From assembly GCA_002455655.1 (NCBI GenBank), contig DKLF01000084.1, forward strand, positions 1 to 13,028: a DNA stretch of 13,028 nt. The letters run 5' to 3'. The notes below the pieces were generated by a model. That model was not told the origin of the DNA. It made no database searches and was given only the letters and a program-made list of their open reading frames with translations. A program made the position numbers and the translations under genes. Below, piece after piece: positions 1-8,371 of this stretch (position 1 is its first letter; every line of letters begins with the position of its first letter). Origin of the DNA: Oscillibacter sp. UBA6647 (GTDB taxonomy: Bacteria > Bacillota > Clostridia > Oscillospirales > Oscillospiraceae).

Positions 1-1040
1 GTGGAAATTTAGAGCTTTTGGAGCGGCAGACGCGGCAGTTTCTGCCGCGTCTTGTGGCGTTGTACGACTTTGATGCCGCGGAGGAATTCCGCACCCGGGT
101 CGGAGATTTGGACATAAAAATCGTCTCCGGGCCGGAAGGACTTTTGGAGGCGGCGACGATTGGCGGCGCAGACACAGTGGTGGCCGCCGTGGTGGGCATG
201 GTGGGCCTTGGACCCACGCTGGCCGCCATAGAACAGGGCAAGCGTATCGCGCTTGCCAACAAGGAAACGCTGGTGTGTGCAGGGGAGCTGGTGATGGACG
301 CGGCGGACCGGCACGGGGCGGAAATCGTCCCGGTGGATTCGGAGCATTCCGCCATTTTCCAGTGCCTGCGGGGCTGCGAGGACCGGCGGGAAGTGAAGCG
401 ACTGCTGCTGACCTGCTCCGGCGGCCCGTTTTACGGGAAGAACTTTGTGGAGCTTGAGAGCATGACAAAGCAGGATGCTTTGCGGCACCCGAATTGGAAG
501 ATGGGGCCGAAAATCACGGTGGACTGCGCAACGCTGATGAACAAGGGACTGGAGGTCATCGAGGCCATGCGCCTTTACCGTCTGCCCCTTTCTCAGGTGG
601 ATGTGCTGATTCACCGGCAGAGCATCGTTCACTCTCTGGTGGAGTATCGGGACGGGGCGGTACTGGCCCAGCTTGGGACAGCGGATATGCGCCTTCCCAT
701 CCGGTATGCGTTTACCTATCCCCGGCGGGGGGAAAATCCGGCGGAGCCGCTGGACCTTTTGACCTGCCCGCCGTTGACCTTTGCCGCGCCGGACCGGGAG
801 GCATTTCCATGCTTCGCGCTGGCAGAGGCCGCCGCGAAAGAGGGGGGCACCGCCTGCGCCGTTTTAAACGGGGCCAACGAAGAAGCGGTGGGCCTGTTTT
901 TACAGGAAAAAATCGGCTTCAACGACATTTCCCGGCTGGTGAAAAAAGCGCGGGAGGCCGTCCCTGTGGTATATCATCCCACTCTTTCGGATATTCTGAA
1001 AGCGGACGCCGACGCACGGCGGGTGGTTCTTTCGCAGTGA
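1..1040 (+). CDS. dxr: 1-deoxy-D-xylulose-5-phosphate reductoisomerase, 5'-truncated by window edge
   Basis: DXR converts 1-deoxy-D-xylulose 5-phosphate to 2-C-methyl-D-erythritol 4-phosphate with NADPH, the committed step of the MEP isoprenoid pathway, in the cytosol. The reading frame enters at base 3 and is open to the left edge, so the start codon and the N-terminal Rossmann segment (about 40 residues, with the glycine-rich NADPH motif) lie outside the window. A TTG at 18 is not the start. Visible family signatures are NKETLV near base 258, the metal-binding VDSEH (Asp codon at 336, Glu two codons later), the SGGPF loop, HPNWKMGPKITVD, NKGLEVIEA with the third metal-ligand Glu, and HRQSIVHS with LGTADMRLPI. 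The C-terminus is complete, with a TGA stop. It is first in the visible part of an operon with rseP 63 bp downstream. In Firmicutes dxr commonly follows frr-uppS-cdsA, which probably lie to the left. Identification is very secure. Confidence 0.97.
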   Translation, partial: GNLELLERQTRQFLPRLVALYDFDAAEEFRTRVGDLDIKIVSGPEGLLEAATIGGADTVVAAVVGMVGLGPTLAAIEQGKRIALANKETLVCAGELVMDAADRHGAEIVPVDSEHSAIFQCLRGCEDRREVKRLLLTCSGGPFYGKNFVELESMTKQDALRHPNWKMGPKITVDCATLMNKGLEVIEAMRLYRLPLSQVDVLIHRQSIVHSLVEYRDGAVLAQLGTADMRLPIRYAFTYPRRGENPAEPLDLLTCPPLTFAAPDREAFPCFALAEAAAKEGGTACAVLNGANEEAVGLFLQEKIGFNDISRLVKKAREAVPVVYHPTLSDILKADADARRVVLSQ

Positions 1041-1103
1041 AGCTTCCCCGGAGACAAGAAACGCCGCGGACGCGGTATCGGAACAGTTTAGTTAGGAGTA
1101 TTT

Positions 1104-2174
1104 ATGACAATTGTCTACATTCTCGCGGCGATTCTCATGTTTGGCGTGCTTATCGCGCTCCACGAACTGGGGCACTTTCTGGCTGCCAAGGCCTGCGGCG
1201 TGCAGGTCAACGAGTTTTCCATCGGCATGGGCCCGGCCCTGTTCAAAAGACAGCGGGGAGAGACGCAGTATTCTCTGCGCATCCTCCCTGTGGGCGGCTA
1301 CTGCGCCATGGAGGGAGAGGATGAGGATTCTGAGAATCCTCGGGCCATTACCCGCCAGAGCTACTGGAAGCAGTTTATCATTTTTGTGGCGGGGTCCCTT
1401 TCCAATTTCCTGACGGGCTTTTTGATTCTCTTGATTCTCTACTCCGGGGCCGAGGCATTTTACGTGCCAACTGTCGCCGGGATAGCGCCAGAGTTCACCG
1501 CCGCCGAAGAGGAGACAATGCAAGCGGGCGACCAGCTTTGGGCCATCAATGGGGAGCGGATTTACGTCAGCGGCGACGTGGCCCTTATAATGCAAGTGAA
1601 CGCGGGGAAAGAGAAACTAGCCGTGACGGTGCTGCGGAATGGGGAGAAGGTGTCCCTCACGGGCATTCCTCTGCAAACCTGCACCGGGCAGGACGGTAAG
1701 CCCTATCAGGGCTACGGCTTTTTCTACGGCAACGAAGCCGAGCCCGCCACGGCGCTGGGCAAAGTGAAAATCGCGTGGTACAACACTGTGGACTTTGTGC
1801 GGACCGTGCGCATCAGCCTTCAGATGCTGGCTCGGGGGGACGCGGGGCTCAAGGACATGAGCGGCCCGGTGGGCATCGTCTCCACCATCACGCAGGTGGG
1901 GCAGGCATCGGAAAGCGCCCGGGACGCGCTGGACAACATCCTCTTTTTCACGGCGCTGATCGCGGTGAATCTGGCGGTGATGAATCTGTTGCCCCTTCCG
2001 GCGCTGGACGGCGGGCGGGTGCTGTTTTTAACGGTAGACGCCATCGCCATGGTGCTCTTTAAAAAGCGCATTCCTGAAAAATACGAAAACGCCATCAATT
2101 ACGGCGGCCTGGTGGTACTGCTGGGCTTTATGCTGATTGTGACGCTTCACGATGTATCCCGGCTGTTCGGCTGA
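1104..2174 (+). CDS. rseP: RIP metalloprotease RseP (site-2 protease)
   Basis: This is a membrane-embedded zinc protease that cleaves transmembrane segments of substrates such as anti-sigma factors and leftover signal peptides (RasP/RseP family, 356 aa). The HExxH zinc site is at residues 20-24 (HELGH) inside the first membrane helix. The third metal ligand is in the NxxPxPxLDG motif (Asn294 to Gly303) near the C-terminus. The MSGPVGI signature is at 252-258. A single PDZ-like domain lies at about 122-192, with the AGDQLWAINGERI segment. Hydrophobic segments lie at about 3-20, 90-113, 276-298 and 333-350. The ATG start is supported by AGGAG at 1094-1098, five bases upstream. It sits between dxr and ispG, a common Firmicute order, with ispG starting 14 bp after its stop, so co-transcription is likely. 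No regulator or substrate is encoded nearby. Confidence 0.96.
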   Translation: MTIVYILAAILMFGVLIALHELGHFLAAKACGVQVNEFSIGMGPALFKRQRGETQYSLRILPVGGYCAMEGEDEDSENPRAITRQSYWKQFIIFVAGSLSNFLTGFLILLILYSGAEAFYVPTVAGIAPEFTAAEEETMQAGDQLWAINGERIYVSGDVALIMQVNAGKEKLAVTVLRNGEKVSLTGIPLQTCTGQDGKPYQGYGFFYGNEAEPATALGKVKIAWYNTVDFVRTVRISLQMLARGDAGLKDMSGPVGIVSTITQVGQASESARDALDNILFFTALIAVNLAVMNLLPLPALDGGRVLFLTVDAIAMVLFKKRIPEKYENAINYGGLVVLLGFMLIVTLHDVSRLFG

Positions 2175-2188
2175 GGGAGGGAGTACCG

Positions 2189-3226
2189 ATGACAAAGCAA
2201 TTGCTGGTGGGCACTGTGGCCGTGGGCGGCGGTGCGCCGGTTAGCATTCAATCCATGTGCAGCACAAGAACCGATGACGTGGCTGCCACCGTGGCCCAAA
2301 TCAAAGCACTGGAGAATGCCGGGTGCGAGCTGATTCGGGTGGCCATTCCCGACAGGGCGGCGGCAGAGGCCGTGGATAAAATTAAAGAGCAAATTTCCAT
2401 TCCGCTGATCGCCGACATTCACTTTAACTACAAATTCGCGCTGATGTGCGCGGAGCGGGGAATTGACGCAATCCGCATCAATCCCGGCAACATCGGCGGG
2501 GCGGAGAAGGTGAAGGCGGTGGCGGACATCTGCCGCCAAAGGCGCATCCCTATCCGCATTGGCGTGAACGGTGGGTCGCTGGAGCGGGAGCTGCGGGCAA
2601 AATACGGCGGCGTGACGGCGGAGGCGCTGGTGGAAAGCGCGTTGGGCCATGCGGCCCTGTTGAACCAGTTTGACTTTGACGACATCTGCATCTCCGTGAA
2701 ATGCTCAGATGTGCCGCTGACCATCGCGGCCTATCGGCTGCTTTCAGAGCGGACGGAGTATCCGCTCCACTTGGGCGTTACCGAGGCGGGAACGCCATCC
2801 ATGGGGCTTGTGAAGTCCGCCATGGGAATCGGCGGACTGCTGTGCATGGGCATTGGAGACACCATCCGGGTGACGCTGACGGCGGACCCGGTGGAGGAGA
2901 TTTACGCGGCGAAAAAGATTCTCCGGGCGGCGGGGCTGCGCCATGACGGTGTGAACCTCATCGCCTGCCCCACCTGCGGACGGACGCGCATTGATTTGAT
3001 TCCCCTGGCGGAGGAGGTGGAGCGGCGGCTGGACGGCTGCCGCAAGCCCATTACCGTGGCGGTGATGGGATGTGCCGTCAACGGTCCCGGTGAGGCCGCC
3101 GCCGCCGACATCGGCATCGCGGGAGGGGACGGGGAGGGCCTGCTTTTCCGAAAGGGAGAGGTCCTCTGCAAGGTTCCGCAGGAGCGGCTGGTGGACGCGT
3201 TGATGGAGGAGATTCAGAAGCTGTGA
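2189..3226 (+). CDS. ispG: 4-hydroxy-3-methylbut-2-enyl diphosphate synthase (flavodoxin-type), IspG/GcpE
   Basis: IspG is a [4Fe-4S] enzyme that reductively converts 2-C-methyl-D-erythritol 2,4-cyclodiphosphate to HMBPP, the penultimate MEP-pathway step. The protein is 345 aa, the usual bacterial size without the plant insert. The N-terminal TIM-barrel part shows GGGAPVSIQSM (13-23), RVAIPD and IADIHFNYKFAL (74-85), INPGN (97-101) and GVNGGSLE. The C-terminal cluster-binding part has Cys260 and Cys263 (ACPTCGR), Cys295 (VMGCAVNGPGE) and Glu302, matching the three cysteines and one glutamate that ligate the cluster in characterised IspG. The ATG is preceded by GGGAGGGAG at 2175-2182, with 8 bases between GGAGG and the start. 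Its occurrence with dxr in the same transcript places two MEP enzymes together. The TGA stop is in the same frame as the downstream polC. Confidence 0.97.
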   Translation: MTKQLLVGTVAVGGGAPVSIQSMCSTRTDDVAATVAQIKALENAGCELIRVAIPDRAAAEAVDKIKEQISIPLIADIHFNYKFALMCAERGIDAIRINPGNIGGAEKVKAVADICRQRRIPIRIGVNGGSLERELRAKYGGVTAEALVESALGHAALLNQFDFDDICISVKCSDVPLTIAAYRLLSERTEYPLHLGVTEAGTPSMGLVKSAMGIGGLLCMGIGDTIRVTLTADPVEEIYAAKKILRAAGLRHDGVNLIACPTCGRTRIDLIPLAEEVERRLDGCRKPITVAVMGCAVNGPGEAAAADIGIAGGDGEGLLFRKGEVLCKVPQERLVDALMEEIQKL

Positions 3227-3289
3227 AAATCGCGGGGGAACCGGCGGTTTGGACGATACATTGAGAGCGGGTTAGGATTGAGAGAAGCT

Positions 3290-6200
3290 ATGTCAAAAAT
3301 CGCATTTTCCAACATATTTCCGGACGTAAGGCCGCTTCCGCCCCTGCGGGCGAAGCTGGACGGGGCCATGCTGGTCGGCGCGGCCATCGACAGGGCGGAG
3401 CGTACCATTGAGTTGCAAATGGAAACCCGGGCGGAGCTGGGCGGAGACGAAATTCGGGCGCTGGGACAGGAAATCTGCACAGCATACGGGTTTGCCGACG
3501 CGCGGATTGCCTGCGCGTGCTGCCCGATAGAGCCGGCGCGGGAAAAAACGCAGGGCGTGGCCCAAGCCGGATCGGACGGAGGACGGGGCGCGGAAAAGAA
3601 ACGGGACGGAGCCGTGGGCGAAGTGTTTTACGGGGAGAAAAAGCCCGTGGGAAAAACCGTTCCCGTGGGGTCGCTGGACCTGAAAACCGGAAAGGCCGCC
3701 GTCATCGGCAAAATTTTTGCCTTTGAATGCCGGGAGACACGCCGCCCCGGACTGTGGCGCATGAGCCTGGACCTGACGGATTACACCGGATCCCTGACGG
3801 TGCAGAAAAACCTCACCGCCGCCGAGGCCAGAAAGCTGGACGGAAAGCTGAAGCCCGGCATGTGGGTGGCGGTGCAGGGAAAGATGGAGCCAACCTGGGA
3901 CGGGAAGGACATCCAGATGGCTCCCTTCCTCATCCGGGCTGCCGCCCACAAGGAGCGGGAGGACACCGCCGAGGTAAAGCGGGTGGAGCTGCATCTGCAC
4001 ACCCGCATGAGCAGCATGGACGCGCTGACCGACCCACAGGAGGTGGTGCGTCAGGCCATCCGCTGGGGCCATCCCGCGATTGCCATCACGGACCACGGCG
4101 TGGCTCAGTCTTTTCCGGACGCGTGGCACGCCGCCGGGGACAAAATCAAAATTCTCTATGGCATGGAGGGCTATTTTATCAACAATCTGGACGACCGGGT
4201 GGCCGTCCACGGCTTACAGGACTGCCCCCTTGACGGAGAGTTCGTGTGCTTCGACATTGAAACGACTGGTCTCAAGGTGATGCGGGAGGCGATTACGGAA
4301 ATCGGCGCGGTGGTGCTGAAAAATGGGGAGATTACCGACCGGTTCCAGACCTTTGTGGACCCGGCGCGGCGGCTTACGCCGGAAATTATCGGCCTGACCG
4401 GTATTACCGACGAGATGCTTCGCGGCGCGCCCAAGCTAAAGGACGCGCTGGCGGACTTTTTGAAATTCGTGGACGGGCGCCCGTTGGCGGCCCACAACGC
4501 GGAATTTGACATCGGCTTTATCCGGGAGGGATGCAAAAAAACGGGCCTTGATTTTCACCCTACCTATATTGACTCGCTGATTCTGGCCCAGAACTTGCTG
4601 CCGAAGCTGAACAAGTATAAGCTGGACATTGTGGCGGAGGAGCTGGATCTACCTGCCTTCAACCACCACAGAGCCAGCGATGACGCGGCCACTGTGGGCT
4701 ATATGCTGATTCCCTTCTTCAATATGCTGAAGGAAAAGGGGGTCTCCAATCTTCAGGGGATTAACCCCGAGATGGAAAAGCTGCGGCCCCTTGGAAGCAA
4801 GTCCAACCGCTTTCCCAAGCACATTATCCTGCTGGCAAAAAACAAGGTGGGTCTGAAAAACCTATACAAAATTATTACCGCGTCCAACCTCAATTACTTC
4901 AAGCGGGTTCCCACGGTGCCAAAAACGCTGCTGAATCAGCATCGCGAGGGAATCATTGTGGGCGCGGCCTGCGAGGCGGGCGAGCTGTTCCGCGCCGTGG
5001 CGGACCACAAGGACTGGGACGAACTCAGGCGCATCGCATCCTATTATGACTATCTGGAAATCCAGCCGGTGTGCAACAACATGTTCATGCTGCGAAACGG
5101 GGACGTGCAGTCTGAAGAAGAGCTGCGGGAGCTGAACCGGACCATCGTGCGGCTGGGCGACGAATTGGGAAAACCGGTGTGCGCCACAGGAGACGTGCAC
5201 TTCCGGGAGCCGGAGGACGAGGTATACCGCCACATTCTGCTGGCTTCAAAAAAATTCCCGGATGCGGATGCCAGCCTTCCCATCTACTTCAAGACTACCG
5301 ACGAAATGCTTGCGGAATTTTCCTATCTGGGGAAGGAGAAGGCCTTGGAGGTGGTGGTGACCAATCCCCGGGCCGTGGCGGACAGCGTTGAAACATTTGA
5401 GCTTCTGCCAAAAGACCTGTATCCTCCACGCCTTGAAAACTCCGAGGAGGATTTGAACCGCATGGTTTGGGAAAAGGCCCGTGAGCTTTACGGCGAGGAC
5501 CTGCCCCCGCTGGTGGAGGACCGCCTGAAGGTGGAGCTGGACAGCATTCTGGGAAAGTACGACGTGGTGTATATGTCCGCCCAGAAGCTGGTGCAGCGGT
5601 CGCTGGAAAACGGCTATCTGGTTGGCTCCCGAGGCAGCGTCGGCTCGTCCTTGGTGGCCTACATGTCCGGGATTACGGAGGTCAACTCCCTGCCGCCCCA
5701 CTACCGCTGCCCCAAATGCAAGCACGTGGAATTTATACAGGACGGGTCCTACGGCTGCGGCGCGGATATGCCTGACAAGGACTGCCCGGTATGCGGCGAA
5801 AAATGCGTGAAAGATGGGTTCGACATCCCCTTTGAAACCTTTTTGGGCTTCGGCGGCGGAAAGGTTCCCGATATCGACCTGAATTTCTCCGGTGAGTATC
5901 AGGCCAAGGCCCATCGCCATGCCATTGAAATGTTCGGAGAAAAGCAGGTGTTCCGGGCGGGAACCATCGGAACCCTTGCGGAAAAAACCGCCTACGGCAT
6001 GGTGAAAAAATATCTGGAAGAGAACGGGATGACGGCGGGCCGGGCGGAGGAAAATCGACTGACCACTGGCTGCGTGGGCGTTCGGCGCACCACGGGTCAG
6101 CACCCGGGCGGCCTTGTGGTGGTGCCGGACGACATGGAAATCGAGGATTTCTGTCCTGTTCAGCACCCGGCAGACGACCCGGAGAGCGACATTATCACCA

Positions 6201-7300
6201 CTCATTTTGAATACCACTGCATGGAGGACAATCTCCTGAAGCTGGACATGCTGGGCCACGACGATCCCACCATGGTGCGCATGATGGAGGACCTGACCGG
6301 CGTGGACCCCCGCTCCATTCCGCTGGACGACGTGGACACCATGTCCATCTTCATCTCCAGCAAAATCTTGGGCTATGAGCACGACGACGTGGTGGGAGAG
6401 ACGGGGGCCGTAGCTATCCCGGAATTTAACACCCGGTTTACCCGCCAGATGCTGGTGGACACCCATCCTAAGGATTTTAACACGCTGGTGCGTCTCTCAG
6501 GCTTTTCCCACGGCACGGACGTGTGGCTGGGCAACGCCCGGGATTTGATTCTGGACGGGACAGCTTCCGTTTTGGAGACCGTGGGCTGCCGCGACGACAT
6601 TATGCTTTATCTGATTTCCATGGGCGTGGATGCGGAGCTGAGCTTTAAAATCATGGAGTCTGTCCGAAAGGGCAAGGTGAAAAAAGGCGGCTTCCCGGAC
6701 GGCTGGGTGGATATTATGCGGGAGCACGACGTTCCCGAGTGGTATATCGACTCTCTTGCAAAAATCGGCTATCTGTTCCCCAAGGCCCACGCTGTGGCCT
6801 ACGTCATGATGGCATTTCGTATCGCGTGGTACAAGGTACACGAGCCGCTGGCGTTTTACGCCACGTTTTTTACCGTCCGGGCCAAGGCGTTTGACGCAGA
6901 ATATTGCTGCGCGGGCATGGACGCCGTGAAGCGGAAAATCCGGGAGATTGAGAACAACAAGGACGCCACAGCGGTGGAGCAGGATTTGATGACCACGCTG
7001 GAGGTGTGTTACGAATTTTATCTCCGGGGCTTTCACTTCGACACCATCAGCATTTACGAATCCGAGGCCACAAAGTTCAAGGTGACGGAAAAGGGACTTC
7101 TTCCGCCCTTTGCCGCAGTGCGGGGGCTGGGAGAGACGGCGGCGGCGGACACGGTGGAGAAGCGGAAGGGAAAGAGCTTCATCTCCATCGAGGAGTTTTC
7201 CATGTGCTGCAATAAGCTCTCCAAAACCCATATCGAGCAGCTCAAGAAGCTGGGGGCTTTTGCCGGTATGGCGGAAACCAGCCAGATTACGCTGTTTTAA
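3290..7300 (+). CDS. polC: DNA polymerase III alpha subunit, Gram-positive PolC type
   Basis: PolC is the replicative DNA polymerase of low-GC Gram-positive bacteria and carries its own 3'-5' proofreading exonuclease. From the ATG at 3290 it has 1336 residues. In order they are: an N-terminal domain (1-90); a charged, Gly-rich linker; an OB-fold (about 120-225); a PHP domain split around the exonuclease, with HLHT at 235-238 and TDHG at 267-270; and a DEDDh exonuclease with DIETT (Asp322, Glu324) and HNAEFD. The polymerase core has GSRGSVGSS, a structural zinc site (Cys807, Cys810, Cys832, Cys835), catalytic PDIDLNFSGEYQ (Asp861, Asp863), TTGQHPGG and LSGFSHGTDVWLGN. The C-terminus ends in a clamp-binding-like QITLF. 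B. subtilis PolC is about 1437 aa, and the roughly 100-residue deficit lies before the PHP domain. A TTG at 3278 would add four residues. Neither start has a strong Shine-Dalgarno; GAGAG at 3280-3284 slightly favours the ATG. It is last in the operon, followed by a terminator. Confidence 0.97.
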   Translation: MSKIAFSNIFPDVRPLPPLRAKLDGAMLVGAAIDRAERTIELQMETRAELGGDEIRALGQEICTAYGFADARIACACCPIEPAREKTQGVAQAGSDGGRGAEKKRDGAVGEVFYGEKKPVGKTVPVGSLDLKTGKAAVIGKIFAFECRETRRPGLWRMSLDLTDYTGSLTVQKNLTAAEARKLDGKLKPGMWVAVQGKMEPTWDGKDIQMAPFLIRAAAHKEREDTAEVKRVELHLHTRMSSMDALTDPQEVVRQAIRWGHPAIAITDHGVAQSFPDAWHAAGDKIKILYGMEGYFINNLDDRVAVHGLQDCPLDGEFVCFDIETTGLKVMREAITEIGAVVLKNGEITDRFQTFVDPARRLTPEIIGLTGITDEMLRGAPKLKDALADFLKFVDGRPLAAHNAEFDIGFIREGCKKTGLDFHPTYIDSLILAQNLLPKLNKYKLDIVAEELDLPAFNHHRASDDAATVGYMLIPFFNMLKEKGVSNLQGINPEMEKLRPLGSKSNRFPKHIILLAKNKVGLKNLYKIITASNLNYFKRVPTVPKTLLNQHREGIIVGAACEAGELFRAVADHKDWDELRRIASYYDYLEIQPVCNNMFMLRNGDVQSEEELRELNRTIVRLGDELGKPVCATGDVHFREPEDEVYRHILLASKKFPDADASLPIYFKTTDEMLAEFSYLGKEKALEVVVTNPRAVADSVETFELLPKDLYPPRLENSEEDLNRMVWEKARELYGEDLPPLVEDRLKVELDSILGKYDVVYMSAQKLVQRSLENGYLVGSRGSVGSSLVAYMSGITEVNSLPPHYRCPKCKHVEFIQDGSYGCGADMPDKDCPVCGEKCVKDGFDIPFETFLGFGGGKVPDIDLNFSGEYQAKAHRHAIEMFGEKQVFRAGTIGTLAEKTAYGMVKKYLEENGMTAGRAEENRLTTGCVGVRRTTGQHPGGLVVVPDDMEIEDFCPVQHPADDPESDIITTHFEYHCMEDNLLKLDMLGHDDPTMVRMMEDLTGVDPRSIPLDDVDTMSIFISSKILGYEHDDVVGETGAVAIPEFNTRFTRQMLVDTHPKDFNTLVRLSGFSHGTDVWLGNARDLILDGTASVLETVGCRDDIMLYLISMGVDAELSFKIMESVRKGKVKKGGFPDGWVDIMREHDVPEWYIDSLAKIGYLFPKAHAVAYVMMAFRIAWYKVHEPLAFYATFFTVRAKAFDAEYCCAGMDAVKRKIREIENNKDATAVEQDLMTTLEVCYEFYLRGFHFDTISIYESEATKFKVTEKGLLPPFAAVRGLGETAAADTVEKRKGKSFISIEEFSMCCNKLSKTHIEQLKKLGAFAGMAETSQITLF

Positions 7301-7384
7301 ATTGACTGGGTTGAAGAAATGCACGCAAAGAAGCCGGATTTTCGGTGGGCTGAACGCAAAAAAGCGGCCTGAAACAAAATGTTG

Positions 7385-7431
7385 AAAAAGGGATTCCCGC
7401 TTTGGCTCTGCCGAAGCGGGAATCCCTTTTT
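7385..7431. terminator. Bidirectional intrinsic terminator between polC and nth
   Basis: An 18-bp perfect stem (7385-7402 with 7414-7431) closes an 11-nt loop. It has a GC-rich core of GGGATTCCCGC type flanked by A5 on the left and T5 on the right. The T-run on one strand and A-run on the other let it end both the dxr-rseP-ispG-polC transcript and the convergent nth transcript. Confidence 0.93.
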
Positions 7432-7483
7432 ATATGGCGAACATAGGATATGACGGACGCAGGGCGGGGAAAGGCGGGCGGAA

Positions 7484-8134
7484 TTACTTTGCTGCCTGTT
7501 TCTCCGCCTTTATGAAATCGCAGTCCCGTTCCAGCGGGCAGCCCTCGCACTTGGGAGACCGGGCGGTGCAGGTGTCCCGTCCGAAAAGCACCATGCGATG
7601 ACAGAAGTTGGAGGACTCCCGCGCCGGGAGAACCAGACGGAGCTGCCGTTCCACCTGAAGGGGGTCTTTGCTGCCGTCCGTGATGCCGAGACGGCCGGTG
7701 ATGCGAATACAGTGGGTGTCGCAGACGTAGGCGGGCTGGCCGTACACGTCTCCCAGAATCAGGTTTGCTGTCTTCCGGCCTACGCCGGGGAGGGCCGTCA
7801 GCTCCTCCATGGTTCCGGGGACCTTCCCGCCGTGCTCCAAAATCAGCTTTTGGGCGCAGGCCACAATGTCTCGGGCCTTGCTGTTGAAAAAGCCGCAGGA
7901 GCGGACGTACTGTCCCACCTCTGCCGCGTCCGCCTCCGCAAAGCTCTGAAGGGTTGGAAACCGGTCATACAGGGCTGGGGTAACCTGGTTGACCCGTGCA
8001 TCGGTGCACTGGGCGGCAAGCCGCACGGCAAACAGAAGCTCGTAATCTTTTTCGTAGTTTAAAGAGCACAGCGCATCCGGGTAAATGCCCTTCAGCGTTT
8101 CGATGATGCGCTTGATCGCCGCCTTTGCCTTCAT
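7484..8134 (-). CDS. nth: Endonuclease III, [4Fe-4S] DNA glycosylase/AP lyase
   Basis: Nth removes oxidised pyrimidines from DNA and nicks the abasic site by beta-elimination, starting base excision repair. The 216-aa protein (E. coli Nth is 211) has a helix-hairpin-helix with LPGVGRKTAN, catalytic Lys121, and Asp139 in CDTHC. The C-terminal iron-sulfur loop has Cys189, Cys196, Cys199 and Cys205 with the exact C-x6-C-x2-C-x5-C spacing. The usual active-site segment AAQCTDARVN is at 41-49. The ATG at 8134 was chosen over an upstream in-frame start at 8206 for three reasons: AGGAGG lies 7 bases before it, homologues begin at this point, and the upstream extension runs through the promoter. It is monocistronic, with its own promoter at 8178-8206 and the bidirectional terminator downstream. 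Residues that separate Nth from MutY agree with Nth (Lys121 present). Confidence 0.96.
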   Translation of the reverse strand: MKAKAAIKRIIETLKGIYPDALCSLNYEKDYELLFAVRLAAQCTDARVNQVTPALYDRFPTLQSFAEADAAEVGQYVRSCGFFNSKARDIVACAQKLILEHGGKVPGTMEELTALPGVGRKTANLILGDVYGQPAYVCDTHCIRITGRLGITDGSKDPLQVERQLRLVLPARESSNFCHRMVLFGRDTCTARSPKCEGCPLERDCDFIKAEKQAAK

Positions 8135-8177
8135 ACCGCTTCCTCCTTTTGCTCCAAAAGCCGACTGTCTTCGTACC

Positions 8178-8206
8178 AGTATAGCGCCTTTGACCGCGCT
8201 TGGCAA
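8178..8206 (-). promoter_or_regulatory. Sigma-A-type promoter for nth
   Basis: Read on the minus strand, the site is TTGCCA (8206-8201), a 17-bp spacer and TATACT (8183-8178). Both boxes are close to consensus with ideal spacing. The start of transcription is expected about 7 bases downstream, near 8171, giving a leader of about 37 nt that contains the AGGAGG of nth. Confidence 0.8.
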
Positions 8207-8284
8207 CCGATTTTCTAATTTGGCGCCCCCTATTCAGAGGGAATAGAAGAGAAGCGGACGATTTTGGGGAGGGACGATTTTCTA

Positions 8285-8314
8285 TTGCGACGGGGAGGCG
8301 AGGTGTGCTATAAT
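8285..8314 (+). promoter_or_regulatory. Consensus-like extended -10 promoter pointing into the DUF4363 gene (antisense)
   Basis: TTGCGA (8285-8290), an 18-bp spacer and a perfect TATAAT (8309-8314) preceded by TGC, which forms an extended -10. The predicted start is near 8320-8322. No rightward gene with a ribosome binding site follows, so the transcript would be antisense to the 3' end of the DUF4363 gene. Two GGACGATTTT copies (8256-8265 and 8272-8281) lie just upstream. The boxes are seen in the sequence; activity is inferred. Confidence 0.5.
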
Positions 8315-8319
8315 GCTTG

Positions 8320-8371
8320 CAGAGCGGGGGACGGTTCCTTTACAGCACGTTTTTGATGCTGAACCGCTCTG
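8320..8371. repeat. Inverted repeat at the predicted start of the antisense transcript
   Basis: CAGAGCGG (8320-8327) is perfectly complementary to CCGCTCTG (8364-8371). Inside lies a second hairpin, CAGCA (8343-8347) with TGCTG (8357-8361), and an alternative GGTTC/GAACC pairing is available. The structure begins exactly where the 8285-8314 promoter should initiate and covers the last codons of the DUF4363 gene. No T-run follows on either strand, so it is not a standard terminator. Confidence 0.45.

Noticed and set aside
3249..3278. TTGGAC with an 18-bp spacer and TAGGAT as an internal promoter for polC.
   Set aside because: Transcription would begin within a few bases of the polC ATG, leaving no leader or ribosome binding site, and the boxes are only partial matches.
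3224..3290. ispG stop codon and polC are in the same frame with no stop in between, suggesting a readthrough IspG-PolC fusion.
   Set aside because: A shared frame and 21 stop-free codons are likely by chance in GC-rich DNA. Both proteins have normal ends and no readthrough signal is visible.
7319..7372. A 17-codon frame starting at ATG 7319, after polC.
   Set aside because: No ribosome binding site, no recognisable sequence, and it is just upstream of the terminator.
8135..8206. N-terminal extension of nth to 8206.
   Set aside because: It would place the start on top of the nth promoter. The ATG at 8134 has an ideal AGGAGG and matches family length.
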